Positions 1 through 8,419 are shown, counted from the first letter of the stretch. The stretch is DNA of 64,000 bases from Bacillota bacterium (GCA_023393165.1 JAEWMJ010000018.1:124001-188000); one strand, 5' to 3'. Notes: generated by a model from the letters alone, not told the origin. Program-made: numbers and translations.

Positions 1-1022
1 CTTCCGAAGAGGCTAAAGAAATCTATCTGAAACATTTTGGAATACCAAAGGAAGTTTTAACGGAAGAAGAAAAACATTACGCCGATCTATGCGTGCTTAC
101 TTCAGAAAAAGTTGGTCGTGCGGATATGCTGCTTGCCAAGGAACTCAAAAGCGATTTGATGTGGTTGTCCCCCGAGCTTGATTTTTTGACATGGAAGCAT
201 CCCGAAGGAAAGCCGATGTGGGACGTTCTTGGCGGGCAAGAAAGGATAAGCCTTGGCGATGCAGGCGTTTTTGCCGAAACGGAAGATGTTGCAGATGTAG
301 AGAAGTTTGACTGGCCGACAATCGATCATCTTGATTTCTCATCCACATTGGAAAAGATCAAAATGGCGGAAGAGATGGATCTTGCCGTACTGGGAGGAAT
401 GTGGTGCCCATTTTTCCACATAGCATGTGACTTTTTTGGGATGGAGAATTACTTTATTAAAATGCACACGGACCCTGCGGTGGTAGAGGCGGTTACCGAA
501 CATATTACTGATTTTTATCTGCAGGCTAATGAAAAATGCTTTGAGCTGATGGGAGACAAATTAACCAGTGCGTTTTTTGGAAACGATCTGGGCAGCCAGC
601 TGTCCTGTCTCCTAAGCCCTGTGTTTTTTGATAAATTTATCGCTCCATACGCAAAAAAATTAATAGACCAAATGAAAAAGTTTGGATTATATGTTACAAT
701 TCATTCATGTGGGGCAATCTCCGAACTTATTCCAAAATTGATAGATTTAGGAATCGATTGCCTTCATCCTCTCCAAGCAAAGGCGATTGGAATGGAGCCT
801 GAGAAACTGGCTAAAAATTTTGGCAAAGATATCGTATTTATGGGCGGAGTGGATACCCAGGATCTGCTGCCCTTCGGCACGCCGCAGCAGATCAAGGACG
901 AAGTCAGAAAACTTAGGGACATATTCGGTAACAATTTTATTGTTTCTCCCAGCCATGAGGCATTGCTTGCAAACGTAAGCATTGAGAATGTAATAGCAAT
1001 GAGTGAAGCGGCTAACGAGTAA
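1..1022 (+). CDS. URO-D-family corrinoid/methyltransferase-like protein, 5' end cut by window
   Basis: The reading frame is open to the left edge (codons in phase with position 3), so the start lies outside the window; about 339 residues are visible. The protein belongs to the uroporphyrinogen decarboxylase-like family. The HSCG motif in the second half (around nt 703-714) matches the zinc-binding His-x-Cys of MtaA/CmuA/MtbA-type methyltransferases, and the tail has the family pattern GGVDTQDLLPFGTP followed by SPSHE. Known members move methyl groups between a corrinoid protein and a thiol; true HemE is less likely because no other haem-pathway gene adjoins it. A ROK regulator follows after 41 nt and a D-lyxose isomerase after that, so it may belong to a sugar or methylated-compound catabolic unit. 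The substrate cannot be told. Confidence 0.75.
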   Translation, partial: SEEAKEIYLKHFGIPKEVLTEEEKHYADLCVLTSEKVGRADMLLAKELKSDLMWLSPELDFLTWKHPEGKPMWDVLGGQERISLGDAGVFAETEDVADVEKFDWPTIDHLDFSSTLEKIKMAEEMDLAVLGGMWCPFFHIACDFFGMENYFIKMHTDPAVVEAVTEHITDFYLQANEKCFELMGDKLTSAFFGNDLGSQLSCLLSPVFFDKFIAPYAKKLIDQMKKFGLYVTIHSCGAISELIPKLIDLGIDCLHPLQAKAIGMEPEKLAKNFGKDIVFMGGVDTQDLLPFGTPQQIKDEVRKLRDIFGNNFIVSPSHEALLANVSIENVIAMSEAANE

Positions 1023-1063
1023 TTAATAATTAGTTATAATATAGGCAGGAAAGAGGAAAAACG

Positions 1064-2323
1064 GTGAACAAATACAGCAGTATTCTAAAAAACGGCGCAA
1101 ATCAGAATACGATAAAAAATGCAAACCGAAATTTGGTGCTGGAGATACTGAATTCCCTGGGAAAGACCTCGCGTACCGAACTGGCGGAACTGACAGGGTT
1201 GACCAAGACATCCATTACGAATATTACAACGGAGTTAATCGAGCAGGATATTATCTGTGAAGTCGGGTCGGATCTGTCTATGGTGAATATGGGAAGGAAA
1301 CCGGTTATGCTGGACATTTCTCAGAATTCGCCGTGCGCCCTTGGGATAAACATCAACCGTGATTTTGTGTATACGTCGCTGATCAATTTGCGCGGCGACA
1401 TCCTTCTGGAAGATATGCTTGTTCTGCATACGCTGGAATCAAGCGATTCGTTTTTGCAAGGGATTTATCAATGCTGCGAAAAAATTCTCTTTTCCGAAGT
1501 GGCAAAGAAAAAGAAAATCATAGGCATAGGAGTCGCGTCTATTGGACCCCTGAATATAAGCAAGGGCATGATTGTGGAACCGCCGAATTTCAAGGCGATA
1601 AAGGGCATAAAAATCGTTGAGCTGATAGAGCAAAAATTCAATTTGCCGGTGGTCCTGAATAACGACATGAATGCATGCGCAATATCCGAAAAGCTGTTCG
1701 GCCATGCCAAACAAGTCAGCAATTTTGTATATCTTGGTGTAACAAACGGTATCGGCGCGGGAATCATGGTCAATAAAAACCTGTATATGGGGGACAAGGG
1801 TTTTGCCGGTGAAGTAGGACATATCAGTATAGATTACAAAGGAAAAAAGTGTCCCTGCGGGAACATTGGCTGCTTTGAGCTGTACGCAGGCATACCTTCT
1901 ATTGAAAAAAGAGCGAATGAATTGCTTAAAAATGAAAAATCCAGTTTGCTGTCTACGATCGAAAACGTCAGATGGCTGGATATTATAGATACGGCGTATA
2001 AAAACGATAAAATAGCGCTGGCATTGCTGGATGAACTCATAGAGTACCTGACGGCGGGTATCGTTGCAATTGCAAACGCGTATGATCCGGAAGTAATTTA
2101 TCTGGGCCATGAAATAGCCCTTGCAGGAAAACTGATTATCTATAAATTAAGGGATAGTGTAAACAGCAGGGTATTTTCCAAACAAATCAAGGAACTGAAA
2201 ATAGAAATCTCAAAATTTACCGATATGATGTACAGGATCAACGGAGGAGCTCTGGTTGTTTATAGTTATTTGAAAGGCATGTTGGACGATAGAAGTTTAA
2301 ACAATATAGGAGAGACTTTATGA
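1064..2323 (+). CDS. ROK-family transcriptional regulator (NagC/XylR type)
   Basis: 419 residues, GTG start preceded by AGGAAAGAGG about 8 nt upstream. An N-terminal winged helix-turn-helix (about residues 18-70, RTELAELTGLTKTSITNITT) is joined to a ROK sugar-kinase fold. The ROK zinc site is visible as EVGHISID followed by CPCGNIGCFE, and NNDMNA carries the position of the catalytic Asp. The N-terminal ATP loop is not the canonical DIGGT (it reads ININRD), which fits a regulator that binds a sugar rather than an active kinase. The stop codon overlaps the start of the D-lyxose isomerase gene (ATGA), so the two are translationally coupled; it probably controls this unit in response to a sugar. 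Confidence 0.9.
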   Translation: MNKYSSILKNGANQNTIKNANRNLVLEILNSLGKTSRTELAELTGLTKTSITNITTELIEQDIICEVGSDLSMVNMGRKPVMLDISQNSPCALGININRDFVYTSLINLRGDILLEDMLVLHTLESSDSFLQGIYQCCEKILFSEVAKKKKIIGIGVASIGPLNISKGMIVEPPNFKAIKGIKIVELIEQKFNLPVVLNNDMNACAISEKLFGHAKQVSNFVYLGVTNGIGAGIMVNKNLYMGDKGFAGEVGHISIDYKGKKCPCGNIGCFELYAGIPSIEKRANELLKNEKSSLLSTIENVRWLDIIDTAYKNDKIALALLDELIEYLTAGIVAIANAYDPEVIYLGHEIALAGKLIIYKLRDSVNSRVFSKQIKELKIEISKFTDMMYRINGGALVVYSYLKGMLDDRSLNNIGETL

Positions 2324-2994
2324 AACGAAGTGAAATCAACAGAGAAATAAAATGGGCAATGGATTTACTGAAGCGGGAAAACGCATCTTTGCCCTGTTTT
2401 GCATATTGGACGCTGGAAGAATTCAAAAAGAAAAAAGAAGATATTGAAGCTATCAAAAGAGTTATGCAGGGCTGGGATATCACCGATTTCGGCATGGGGG
2501 ACTATCCCAAAACAGGTGCGGTATTGTTTACGATTAGGAACGGCGACCTGAATGATACTTCCTTGGGGACGCCGTATGCGGAGAAATTTATTATGCTGAA
2601 ACCCGGTCAAAGGCTGCCGCTGCATATGCACTATAAGAAAACAGAAGATATTATCAACAGGGGCGGAGGAAATTTCCAAATTAAACTGTATAATATGGGC
2701 AAAGACGGAGAACCAGATATGCTTTCCGACGTAACCGTTTACTGCGACGGCATAAAAAGAATTTTTAAGGCCGGCGAGGTAATTACAATCACCAAAGGCA
2801 ACAGCATTACCCTGACGCCCACGATGTATCATACCTTCTGGGCTGCCAAAGATACCGGAGATGCCTGGATTGGAGAAGTTTCTTCCGTGAACGACGATAA
2901 CCTGGATAACTGCTTTGCCGAAAAAGTAGCCAGATTCGCAGAGATAGAGGAAGACGAGCCCGCAATCTATCCGCTGTGCAATGAATACAATTAA
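2320..2994 (+). CDS. D-lyxose ketol-isomerase (cupin, DUF1498 family)
   Basis: 224 residues; ATG overlaps the ROK regulator stop by 4 nt. The family interconverts D-lyxose and D-xylulose (some members also D-mannose and D-fructose) with a divalent metal in a cupin barrel. Visible metal-site residues are the LPLHMHYKKTEDI segment (His-x-His and Glu) and the later PTMYHTFWA His, in the usual cupin spacing. Length matches the family (about 225). It is cytoplasmic, co-transcribed with the ROK regulator, and followed by a strong terminator. No sugar transporter or xylulokinase is present in the visible part of the unit. Confidence 0.88.
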   Translation: MKRSEINREIKWAMDLLKRENASLPCFAYWTLEEFKKKKEDIEAIKRVMQGWDITDFGMGDYPKTGAVLFTIRNGDLNDTSLGTPYAEKFIMLKPGQRLPLHMHYKKTEDIINRGGGNFQIKLYNMGKDGEPDMLSDVTVYCDGIKRIFKAGEVITITKGNSITLTPTMYHTFWAAKDTGDAWIGEVSSVNDDNLDNCFAEKVARFAEIEEDEPAIYPLCNEYN

Positions 2995-3206
2995 GTTATT
3001 CTCCCGGTGTGGAAGTACTCTGGTAGCTGGATTCCTGATTCCCGTTGAAAAGGAACGTGTGCCATGACGCATGCGCGGTCAGCATGGCCGTGATGCCAAA
3101 AGGATCACGATAATCAGCTCCAAATAGGATGTAAATTCGATGATTTGGCTGGGAAATACAGGATAATTACGCACACAAAAATACAAAAAATGAATAGTTT
3201 CTACAT
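2995..3206. other. intergenic stretch without a recognisable gene
   Basis: About 210 nt between the isomerase and the terminator. I see no ORF with a ribosome-binding site. The reverse strand has a short hydrophobic reading (IIEFTSYLELIIVILLAS) that could be a decayed membrane-protein remnant, but it is interrupted by stops and cannot be assigned. Confidence 0.3.
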
Positions 3207-3242
3207 AAAAAACCTGTTATACTTAATAGCAGGTTTTTGTTT
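3207..3242 (+). terminator. Rho-independent terminator after the D-lyxose isomerase unit
   Basis: Stem 3207-3220 pairs with 3226-3238 (AAAACCTGTTAT against ATAGCAGGTTTT, one G-T wobble), loop ACTTA, followed by a T-rich run. Confidence 0.85.
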
Positions 3243-3256
3243 TGGAAAAGTAAGCT

Positions 3257-4132
3257 ATGGATATAAGAAATAAAAAGAAAAATTTAAAAACAGCATACAG
3301 GATCCTTCTGGCTACTGCTGCCGGTATCTTTGCTATATCAATCTGCTTCCTTTTATCGTATTTTTTAGAGAGCAAGGAAGAGGAAGACGCCTATGCGGAG
3401 GCGCGCGGCAGCGCTGTGATCCCGGCAGAAAATGGGCAAGTAGACCCGGAAACCGTTAATACGGCGAAACCGGAAGAAACGTCAGCCAAACTCAAATACG
3501 GCTTGGATATACAGGATGGCGTTTATTATTACGACCCGGATTTTACGGATGCGTACATAACTGAAGGAAATAAGGATATTAAAAAGCTGCAGGAAAAATA
3601 TCCGGATATTGCCGCATGGCTGTATATTCCGGGTACAAACATATCCTACCCGGTAATGGGTGCTGAAGACGACGAATATCTGATAAAAAACTACAAAGGG
3701 GAGCAGGCCAAATCAGGCTCACTTTTTGCTTATAATGACGAACTGAATGATCCTGAAAACAGGAACATCACCATTTACGGACACAATATGAAAAATGGCT
3801 CCATGTTTGGAAGCCTGAAAGCTTTTTTACTGGTGGTTGGATTGTTTGAAGGGGCTGACAAGGTATATCTCCAAACAACTGAAGGTGTAAGCGTTTACAG
3901 AATATTCTCCATATACGTATCGCCGGCGGACGGCAGCCAGTCGGATGGTTATTTCAGCGGCGGTGAGGCGTATCTCAAATACCTGCAAGACTGCGCAGAA
4001 AAAAGCGTCCGAACACATAAAACACAGCCTGAATTTTCCACAGACAGTACTGTACTTACATTATCCACATGTACATCCCTGATGGGAGCGGGGGAAAATG
4101 ACAGGCTGATCGTGCAGGCAGTAATGCAATGA
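3257..4132 (+). CDS. srtB: class B sortase
   Basis: 291 residues. One N-terminal membrane anchor (about residues 14-35) is followed by an extracellular sortase domain. The catalytic His lies in IYGHNMKNGSMFGSL, the catalytic Cys in the TLSTCTS motif, and the Arg in ENDRLIVQA near the C-terminus, all in the order expected for sortase B. Sortases cleave a C-terminal sorting signal and couple the protein to peptidoglycan or to other pilin-like proteins. No substrate gene with an LPxTG- or NPQTN-like signal is next to it, so it probably acts on distant genes. Start: ATG at 3257 with GGAAAAG upstream. The gene begins only 15 nt after the preceding terminator; its promoter is not clear. Confidence 0.9.
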   Translation: MDIRNKKKNLKTAYRILLATAAGIFAISICFLLSYFLESKEEEDAYAEARGSAVIPAENGQVDPETVNTAKPEETSAKLKYGLDIQDGVYYYDPDFTDAYITEGNKDIKKLQEKYPDIAAWLYIPGTNISYPVMGAEDDEYLIKNYKGEQAKSGSLFAYNDELNDPENRNITIYGHNMKNGSMFGSLKAFLLVVGLFEGADKVYLQTTEGVSVYRIFSIYVSPADGSQSDGYFSGGEAYLKYLQDCAEKSVRTHKTQPEFSTDSTVLTLSTCTSLMGAGENDRLIVQAVMQ

Positions 4133-4262
4133 AAAATTTAACGAATTGCTCAAATTATTCATGGCCAGGGAAACCTATATAAAACGCTCTGAATATATGT
4201 TGTAAGAAAGTTTATAAAAATGGACTGATATGATTCCTTTATATTTAGGCTCAATATTTAAT

Positions 4263-4282
4263 GTCGCTGAATTAACTCAGCG
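4263..4282. terminator. hairpin between convergent srtB and Imm-5-like gene
   Basis: TCGCTGA pairs with TCAGCGA around a 6-nt loop. It lies 130 nt after srtB and 27 nt after the - strand gene. T-tracts are poor on both strands, so a terminator role is uncertain. Confidence 0.35.
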
Positions 4283-4308
4283 ATATAAAAAATTCGTCCT
4301 GTATTTGC

Positions 4309-4917
4309 TCATAACCTCTGTTTCTTTAGCTTTCGCTTTTCATTAAATATTTTTTCCTTATTAGGAGCTGTGTTATCCAATAAAAAGTTTGCCCAATCGA
4401 GTCCTTGATTCTCGCTGTTTTTTTGCCAGTACAACAGGCGGTTATAATAATAATTTATCTTTTCGCCGACCGGCTTTGGAAAGTTATCCTTTCCGTATTT
4501 CAATACTATTGCCGTCAATTCATAGGCAGGCAATCCAAAAGCGTGTGTTTCTACATGTACGGTTGCTCCGGCATGGCCAATTGCATGACACAAAGCACCG
4601 TATTCAATGTCATCAATTTTTTTTGCTACTGCATGTGAATTTAAAATAGCCTGTTTTGCCAGGGACATTTTGATTTTTCCCCTTGCCCACGACTCACAAA
4701 GTTCCAAACAGGTTCTGGGTGCAAGTTCATTGGGATATTTTGCTTCAAATTGTTCCAAAGGCAGTTTTGCGCAATCGAGTGCCCACATCACAAGGGTTCG
4801 GTGGTTTTGTAATTGAATGAGTTCTATCAACTCTTGCAAACATTGGCTGTCACGGGAAAACAAGATTTTATTTTTTTTCTTTAATTTGATTTCTACATCT
4901 GAAAATAAATTATTCAT
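4309..4917 (-). CDS. Imm-5-like putative immunity protein
   Basis: 202 residues, ATG at 4917 with AGGGAGG 7 nt upstream on the - strand. The central segment (ALDCAKLPLEQFEAKYP, then WARGKIKMSLAKQAI, then ALCHAIGHAGATVHVETHA) matches my memory of the predicted all-helical Imm-5-like immunity family found in polymorphic toxin loci and as orphans. The conserved His/Ala-rich helix GHAGATVHVETHAFG is its hallmark. No signal peptide or membrane segment, so it acts in the cytoplasm if it neutralises a toxin. No toxin gene is visible on either side: the gene stands alone, antisense to its neighbours, between sortase B and purA. It may protect against a sibling's toxin or have another function. The assignment rests on remembered family resemblance. 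Confidence 0.6.
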   Translation of the reverse strand: MNNLFSDVEIKLKKKNKILFSRDSQCLQELIELIQLQNHRTLVMWALDCAKLPLEQFEAKYPNELAPRTCLELCESWARGKIKMSLAKQAILNSHAVAKKIDDIEYGALCHAIGHAGATVHVETHAFGLPAYELTAIVLKYGKDNFPKPVGEKINYYYNRLLYWQKNSENQGLDWANFLLDNTAPNKEKIFNEKRKLKKQRL

Positions 4918-4940
4918 CTGATACCCTCCCTTGTAAAGAA

Positions 4941-4970
4941 AGTATAACTGAAATAAGATCTGTTTTCCAG
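4941..4970 (-). promoter_or_regulatory. possible promoter of the Imm-5-like gene
   Basis: On the - strand a TATACT -10 (forward 4941-4946) lies 17 nt from a weak TGGAAA -35, about 24 nt before the start codon. Only the -10 is convincing. Confidence 0.35.
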
Positions 4971-5047
4971 CAATTTAAGCCGAAGATTTATACTGCAATG
5001 ACGGCCGGTTATTCCCGGCAAAGCTCTTGATTCGTTTGTTTTGCGTG

Positions 5048-5076
5048 TTGAAGTCTTAAAATAAGTATGATATTAT
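5048..5076 (+). promoter_or_regulatory. sigma-A-type promoter of purA
   Basis: TTGAAG (5048-5053), 17-nt spacer, TATTAT (5071-5076), leaving a leader of about 60 nt before the purA start. Confidence 0.6.
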
Positions 5077-5141
5077 AGTTGAGGCGTTTGAGATAGGTTT
5101 TTTAGAAAAACGACTAGTAAAACTTGAGGAGTTTTTAAAAT

Positions 5142-6419
5142 ATGCTTACGGCGATTGTAGGAATCAACTGGGGCGATGAAGGAAAAGGCAGGATGGTGGA
5201 TTTATTATCCAGCGAATACGATATCGTGTCCCGTTATCAGGGCGGCAATAATGCAGGCCATACAGTTATAAACGATCTTGGAAAGTTTATATTAAATTTG
5301 CTGCCTTCCGGAATATTGCGTCCTGAAGTGGTAAATGTAATGGGCAGCGGAATGGTGGTGGACATCCAGCATCTTTGCGGAGAAATGGGAAGGCTCCAGG
5401 GCGCTGGTGTAATAATCACGCCTGAAAATCTCAAAATAAGCAACCGGGCGATCATTTGTATGCCATATCACGTAAAGCAGGATATTCTGGAAGAGGAACG
5501 CCTGAAAGACGCTAAATACGGTTCCACACGGCGTGGCATAGCTCCTGTTTACGGCGATAAATATCTCAAGAAAGGCATCCGCATGGGCGACCTCCTGGAT
5601 CGTGATACTCTGAAAAAACGCGTGGAGGGAATTCTGGAATGGAAAAACCTAACCATTACAAAAGTTTATGGTGCGGAAAAGATATCCGTAGATGATATCA
5701 TGGATTGGCTGACTAATTATGGCGGCCAGTTGAAAGATTTTATCTGCGATACGGGTATTTACCTAAGCGATGCGGTTAAGAACAACAAAAAGATCATGTT
5801 TGAAGCGCAGCTTGGCGCGCTTCGCGATATAGATTTCGGCATATATCCGTACACTTCGTCTTCTTCCACGATAGCGGCGTATGCGCCAATAGGCGCGGGA
5901 ATACCGGGGCAGAAGCTTGACAACACCATAGGTATTATGAAAGCCTATTCCACATGTGTTGGCGAAGGACCATTCACGGCGGAAATGTTCGGCAACGAAG
6001 CGGAAGAACTCAGGGAAGCGGGCGGCGAATATGGCGCAGCTACGGGAAGACCGCGGCGCGTAGGTCCGTTTGATGCTGTTGCATCCCGGTACGGCGTGAG
6101 GGTACAGGGATCAGATATAATAGCGCTTACCAAGATGGACGTATTGTCTTATTTGGATAAGATCCCGGTATGCGTTGCTTATGAACTTAATGGTAAACGC
6201 ACGGAAGAATTCCCGTTTGGCGACGCGCTTGAGGCGGCAAAACCGATCATAGAATATGTTGACGGCTGGAAGTGCGATATCAGCGGATGCAGGAAACAAA
6301 AGGATCTTCCGAGAGAGGCTTACGATTATGTAAAACTGCTGGAAAAGCTCGGGGGGGCGCCCATCAAATATGTGTCAGTCGGCGCAAAACGTGAAGAGTA
6401 TATTGTTATGGATGTGTAG
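5142..6419 (+). CDS. purA: adenylosuccinate synthetase (divergent PurA)
   Basis: 425 residues, ATG preceded by TTGAGGAG. It makes adenylosuccinate from IMP, aspartate and GTP in AMP synthesis. The P-loop region reads INWGDEGKGR with the catalytic Asp kept (so not PurZ-like), NAGHT keeps the catalytic His, GSTRRGIAP keeps the IMP-binding Thr, and ATGRPRRVG has the aspartate-loop arginines; TKMD gives the guanine specificity motif. It departs from textbook PurA in several conserved places: EAQLGALRDID instead of EGAQGTLLDID, and VSVGAKREE instead of VSVGPDREE. Monocistronic, with its own promoter and a strong terminator, and no other purine gene nearby. Probably a functional PurA of a divergent subgroup. 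Confidence 0.88.
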   Translation: MLTAIVGINWGDEGKGRMVDLLSSEYDIVSRYQGGNNAGHTVINDLGKFILNLLPSGILRPEVVNVMGSGMVVDIQHLCGEMGRLQGAGVIITPENLKISNRAIICMPYHVKQDILEEERLKDAKYGSTRRGIAPVYGDKYLKKGIRMGDLLDRDTLKKRVEGILEWKNLTITKVYGAEKISVDDIMDWLTNYGGQLKDFICDTGIYLSDAVKNNKKIMFEAQLGALRDIDFGIYPYTSSSSTIAAYAPIGAGIPGQKLDNTIGIMKAYSTCVGEGPFTAEMFGNEAEELREAGGEYGAATGRPRRVGPFDAVASRYGVRVQGSDIIALTKMDVLSYLDKIPVCVAYELNGKRTEEFPFGDALEAAKPIIEYVDGWKCDISGCRKQKDLPREAYDYVKLLEKLGGAPIKYVSVGAKREEYIVMDV

Positions 6420-6490
6420 TTTTCACCGAATCCGGAGGTATATAAAAATATAAATTTTTAATTCTGCATAGTTTCATAAATTCATTTTTG

Positions 6491-6538
6491 AAAAAGGGTC
6501 ATTTTACCGTTTAAAAAAAAGTAAAATGATCCTTTTTT
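6491..6538 (+). terminator. terminator of purA
   Basis: A 17-bp stem with one G-T wobble: 6491-6507 pairs with 6521-6537 around a 13-nt A-rich loop. The closing end is A-rich 5' and T-rich 3', so it could work in both directions. Confidence 0.85.
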
Positions 6539-6608
6539 GAGTATATAAAATTTTGGTTTTGGAAACCCTAAAATCAATACATTTTTAAGATTTTATGGAG
6601 GAAAAGCT

Positions 6609-7382
6609 ATGTTGAATAAAGTTGAAATTTGTGGTGTAAATACATCAAAATTACCGGTAATACCCCATAAAAAGGCAAAAGAATTGTTTATTCTGATCAA
6701 GAAAGGAGATAATGCTGCAAGAGAAGAATTTATTTATGGTAATTTGCGTCTGGTTTTAAGCGTGATCCAGCGTTTTAATAACAGGGGGGAAAATATAGAC
6801 GATCTTTTTCAGGTTGGCTGCATCGGACTTATCAAATCAATAGACAATTTTGACTTGAATCAAAATGTTCGTTTTAGCACCTACGCGGTGCCGATGATAA
6901 TAGGTGAAATAAGGCGGTACCTGCGCGACAACAACTCCATCCGTGTAAGCCGCGCGCTGCGCGATACAGCATACCGCGCCCTGCAGATCCGCAACAAGAT
7001 CGCCAACACCAATTTTGAAGAACCTTCTGTAGACGAAATCGCAAAGGAAATGGAAGTCGGCCGCGACCAGGTGGTGATGGCCCTCGACGCCATACAGGAT
7101 CCCATCTCCCTGTTTGAACCAGTGTATCACGACGGCGGCGACGCAATATTCGTAATGGACCAGGTAAAGGACGATAAGAACGCGGATGAGATATGGCTTG
7201 AAAGCATCGCCTTGAAAGAAGCGATACGAAGGCTTTCTGAACGCGAAAAAATGATCATAGACATGCGGTTTTTCAAAGGAAAAACGCAGATGGAGGTTTC
7301 CGAGGAATTGGGAATCTCCCAGGCCCAGGTATCCAGGCTGGAAAAATCGGCGATCAAAAATATGAAACGAATGTATGTATAA
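6609..7382 (+). CDS. sigG: RNA polymerase sporulation sigma factor SigG
   Basis: 257 residues, the usual SigG length, ATG with TGGAGGAAAA upstream. The N-terminus NKVEICGVNTSKLPV is the signature that separates SigG from SigF. Region 2 (LVLSVIQRFNNRGENIDDLF, then FSTYAVPMIIGEIRRYLRD) recognises the -10, region 3 follows, and region 4 ends with the helix-turn-helix MEVSEELGISQAQVSRLEKS. SigG drives late forespore genes after engulfment. In Bacillus it sits in spoIIGA-sigE-sigG; here sigE and spoIIGA are not upstream, and a terminator separates it from purA. ylmC and pgeF downstream match the Bacillus ylm order. No convincing sporulation promoter was found in the A/T-rich region upstream. Confidence 0.95.
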   Translation: MLNKVEICGVNTSKLPVIPHKKAKELFILIKKGDNAAREEFIYGNLRLVLSVIQRFNNRGENIDDLFQVGCIGLIKSIDNFDLNQNVRFSTYAVPMIIGEIRRYLRDNNSIRVSRALRDTAYRALQIRNKIANTNFEEPSVDEIAKEMEVGRDQVVMALDAIQDPISLFEPVYHDGGDAIFVMDQVKDDKNADEIWLESIALKEAIRRLSEREKMIIDMRFFKGKTQMEVSEELGISQAQVSRLEKSAIKNMKRMYV

Positions 7383-7411
7383 AAATTGCAGGATATCCTG
7401 CAATTTTTTTT
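7381..7411 (+). terminator. terminator of sigG
   Basis: Near-perfect palindrome centred on GATATC (AATTGCAGG against CCTGCAATT) followed by a long T run, starting at the sigG stop codon. Confidence 0.85.
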
Positions 7412-7515
7412 ATGCGCCGTACATATAATGATATAAATCCGCCCCCAAAAAAGCACATGGTTCCTGAAAGTATGCTTATTGGGGACCCGGAAATTATTAT
7501 ATAGGGGCGTTCAAA

Positions 7516-7788
7516 ATGAAATTTTGCGATCTCAGGAGAAAGGAAGTAGTGAATATATTGGACGGTAAATCCCTGGGCTGCGTTTGCGATCTGGTCATAG
7601 ACTGCGACGGCAAGGTCGAGTCTCTGGTGATGCCCGGGCCGTTCCGATTTGCCGCAATATTCGGGCCTGAGAACGGCGTATGCGTACCGTGGTGCAACAT
7701 CGTAAAGCTGGGGGAAGACGTGATACTTGTAAAACTGGAAGCACCCGTTCCGCCGGGCCCGCCTCCGCCAAACCCAAATTACAGGTAA
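7516..7788 (+). CDS. ylmC: YlmC/YmxH-family PRC-barrel sporulation protein
   Basis: 90 residues. The body is one PRC-barrel-like domain beginning MKFCDLRRKEVVNI with the LGCVCDLVID and VESLVMPGP strands typical of YlmC/YmxH. The C-terminus is a short proline-rich tail (PVPPGPPPPNP). Function is not well defined; members are linked to sporulation by their position after sigE/sigG and by expression in Bacillus. Start at ATG 7516 in a weak Shine-Dalgarno context (ATAGGGGCG). It is separated from sigG by a terminator and may use its own promoter. Confidence 0.85.
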   Translation: MKFCDLRRKEVVNILDGKSLGCVCDLVIDCDGKVESLVMPGPFRFAAIFGPENGVCVPWCNIVKLGEDVILVKLEAPVPPGPPPPNPNYR

Positions 7789-7796
7789 GCCTGCCG

Positions 7797-7871
7797 CAGG
7801 TGAATACGGAGCGACCGCGCCCTATGGGCGAGGAAGGAAGAACGGTATTCACTGAGCATGAGATGAGCGCA
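7797..7871 (+). repeat. R3 repeat copy a (degenerate)
   Basis: The segment with CACTGAGCATGAGATGAGCG aligns with the 3' half of the R3 copies at 52252, 52508 and (inverted) 36965. The 5' half, GGAGCGACCGCGCCC, is more diverged. It fills the gap between ylmC and the nrdR promoter. Confidence 0.5.
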
Positions 7872-7908
7872 AGCACATTGCTAAAAAACACTTGACTAAT
7901 TGAATAAT

Positions 7909-7938
7909 TTGTCATCGCGCTTAAGATTATGGTATAAT
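7909..7938 (+). promoter_or_regulatory. promoter of nrdR-pgeF
   Basis: TTGTCA (7909-7914), 18-nt spacer, TATAAT (7933-7938), 25 nt before the TTG start. Confidence 0.65.
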
Positions 7939-7963
7939 TAAAAAAAACAGGAGGGCGCGGGAA

Positions 7964-8419
7964 TTGAAGTGTATTTTCTGTGAATGTTTGGAGAGCAAAG
8001 TGGTAGATTCCAGGCCGGTGGAAGACGGATCAGCGATCCGGAGACGGCGGGAATGCCTGTCCTGCGGGAAAAGGTTTACTACATATGAAAAAGTGGAAAG
8101 CATCCCGCTCCTGGTAATCAAAAAAGACGGCAGCCGAGAGGCTTTCGATATAGAGAAAATCAAAAGAGGAGTCATAAAGGCCTGTGAAAAGCGCGCGGTG
8201 TCCATCGAAGAAATCGAACACCTGATCGCGGAGATAGAACGTGAGATCTATAAGGATGCGCGGCAGGAGATCACAAGCCACGAGATCGGCGAGATTGTTA
8301 TCAATGCCTTAAAGGAACTGGACGAAGTCGCTTATGTGCGTTTTGCTTCGGTATACAGGCAGTTTAAGGATATCAATACATTCATGCAGGAACTTACAAA
8401 ATTGCTGACGGAGAAATAA
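7964..8419 (+). CDS. nrdR: transcriptional repressor NrdR
   Basis: 151 residues. A zinc ribbon (CIFC ... CLSCGKRFTTYE) is followed by an ATP-cone (from about residue 48, LLVIKKDGSREAFDIEKI). NrdR senses ATP/dATP and represses ribonucleotide reductase genes through NrdR boxes. TTG start at 7964, chosen because CAGGAGGG lies 9 nt upstream and the protein then begins MKCIFCE, as the family does. pgeF follows after 4 nt. No ribonucleotide reductase gene is in the window. Confidence 0.95.
   Translation: MKCIFCECLESKVVDSRPVEDGSAIRRRRECLSCGKRFTTYEKVESIPLLVIKKDGSREAFDIEKIKRGVIKACEKRAVSIEEIEHLIAEIEREIYKDARQEITSHEIGEIVINALKELDEVAYVRFASVYRQFKDINTFMQELTKLLTEK

Noticed and set aside
5142..6419. PurZ (2-aminoadenylosuccinate synthetase) instead of PurA
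   Set aside because: The catalytic Asp of the GDEGKG loop, replaced in PurZ, is present here.
6541..6608. SigF/SigG-type promoter before sigG
   Set aside because: A GTATA at 6541 could be a -35, but no matching -10 lies at the right distance.
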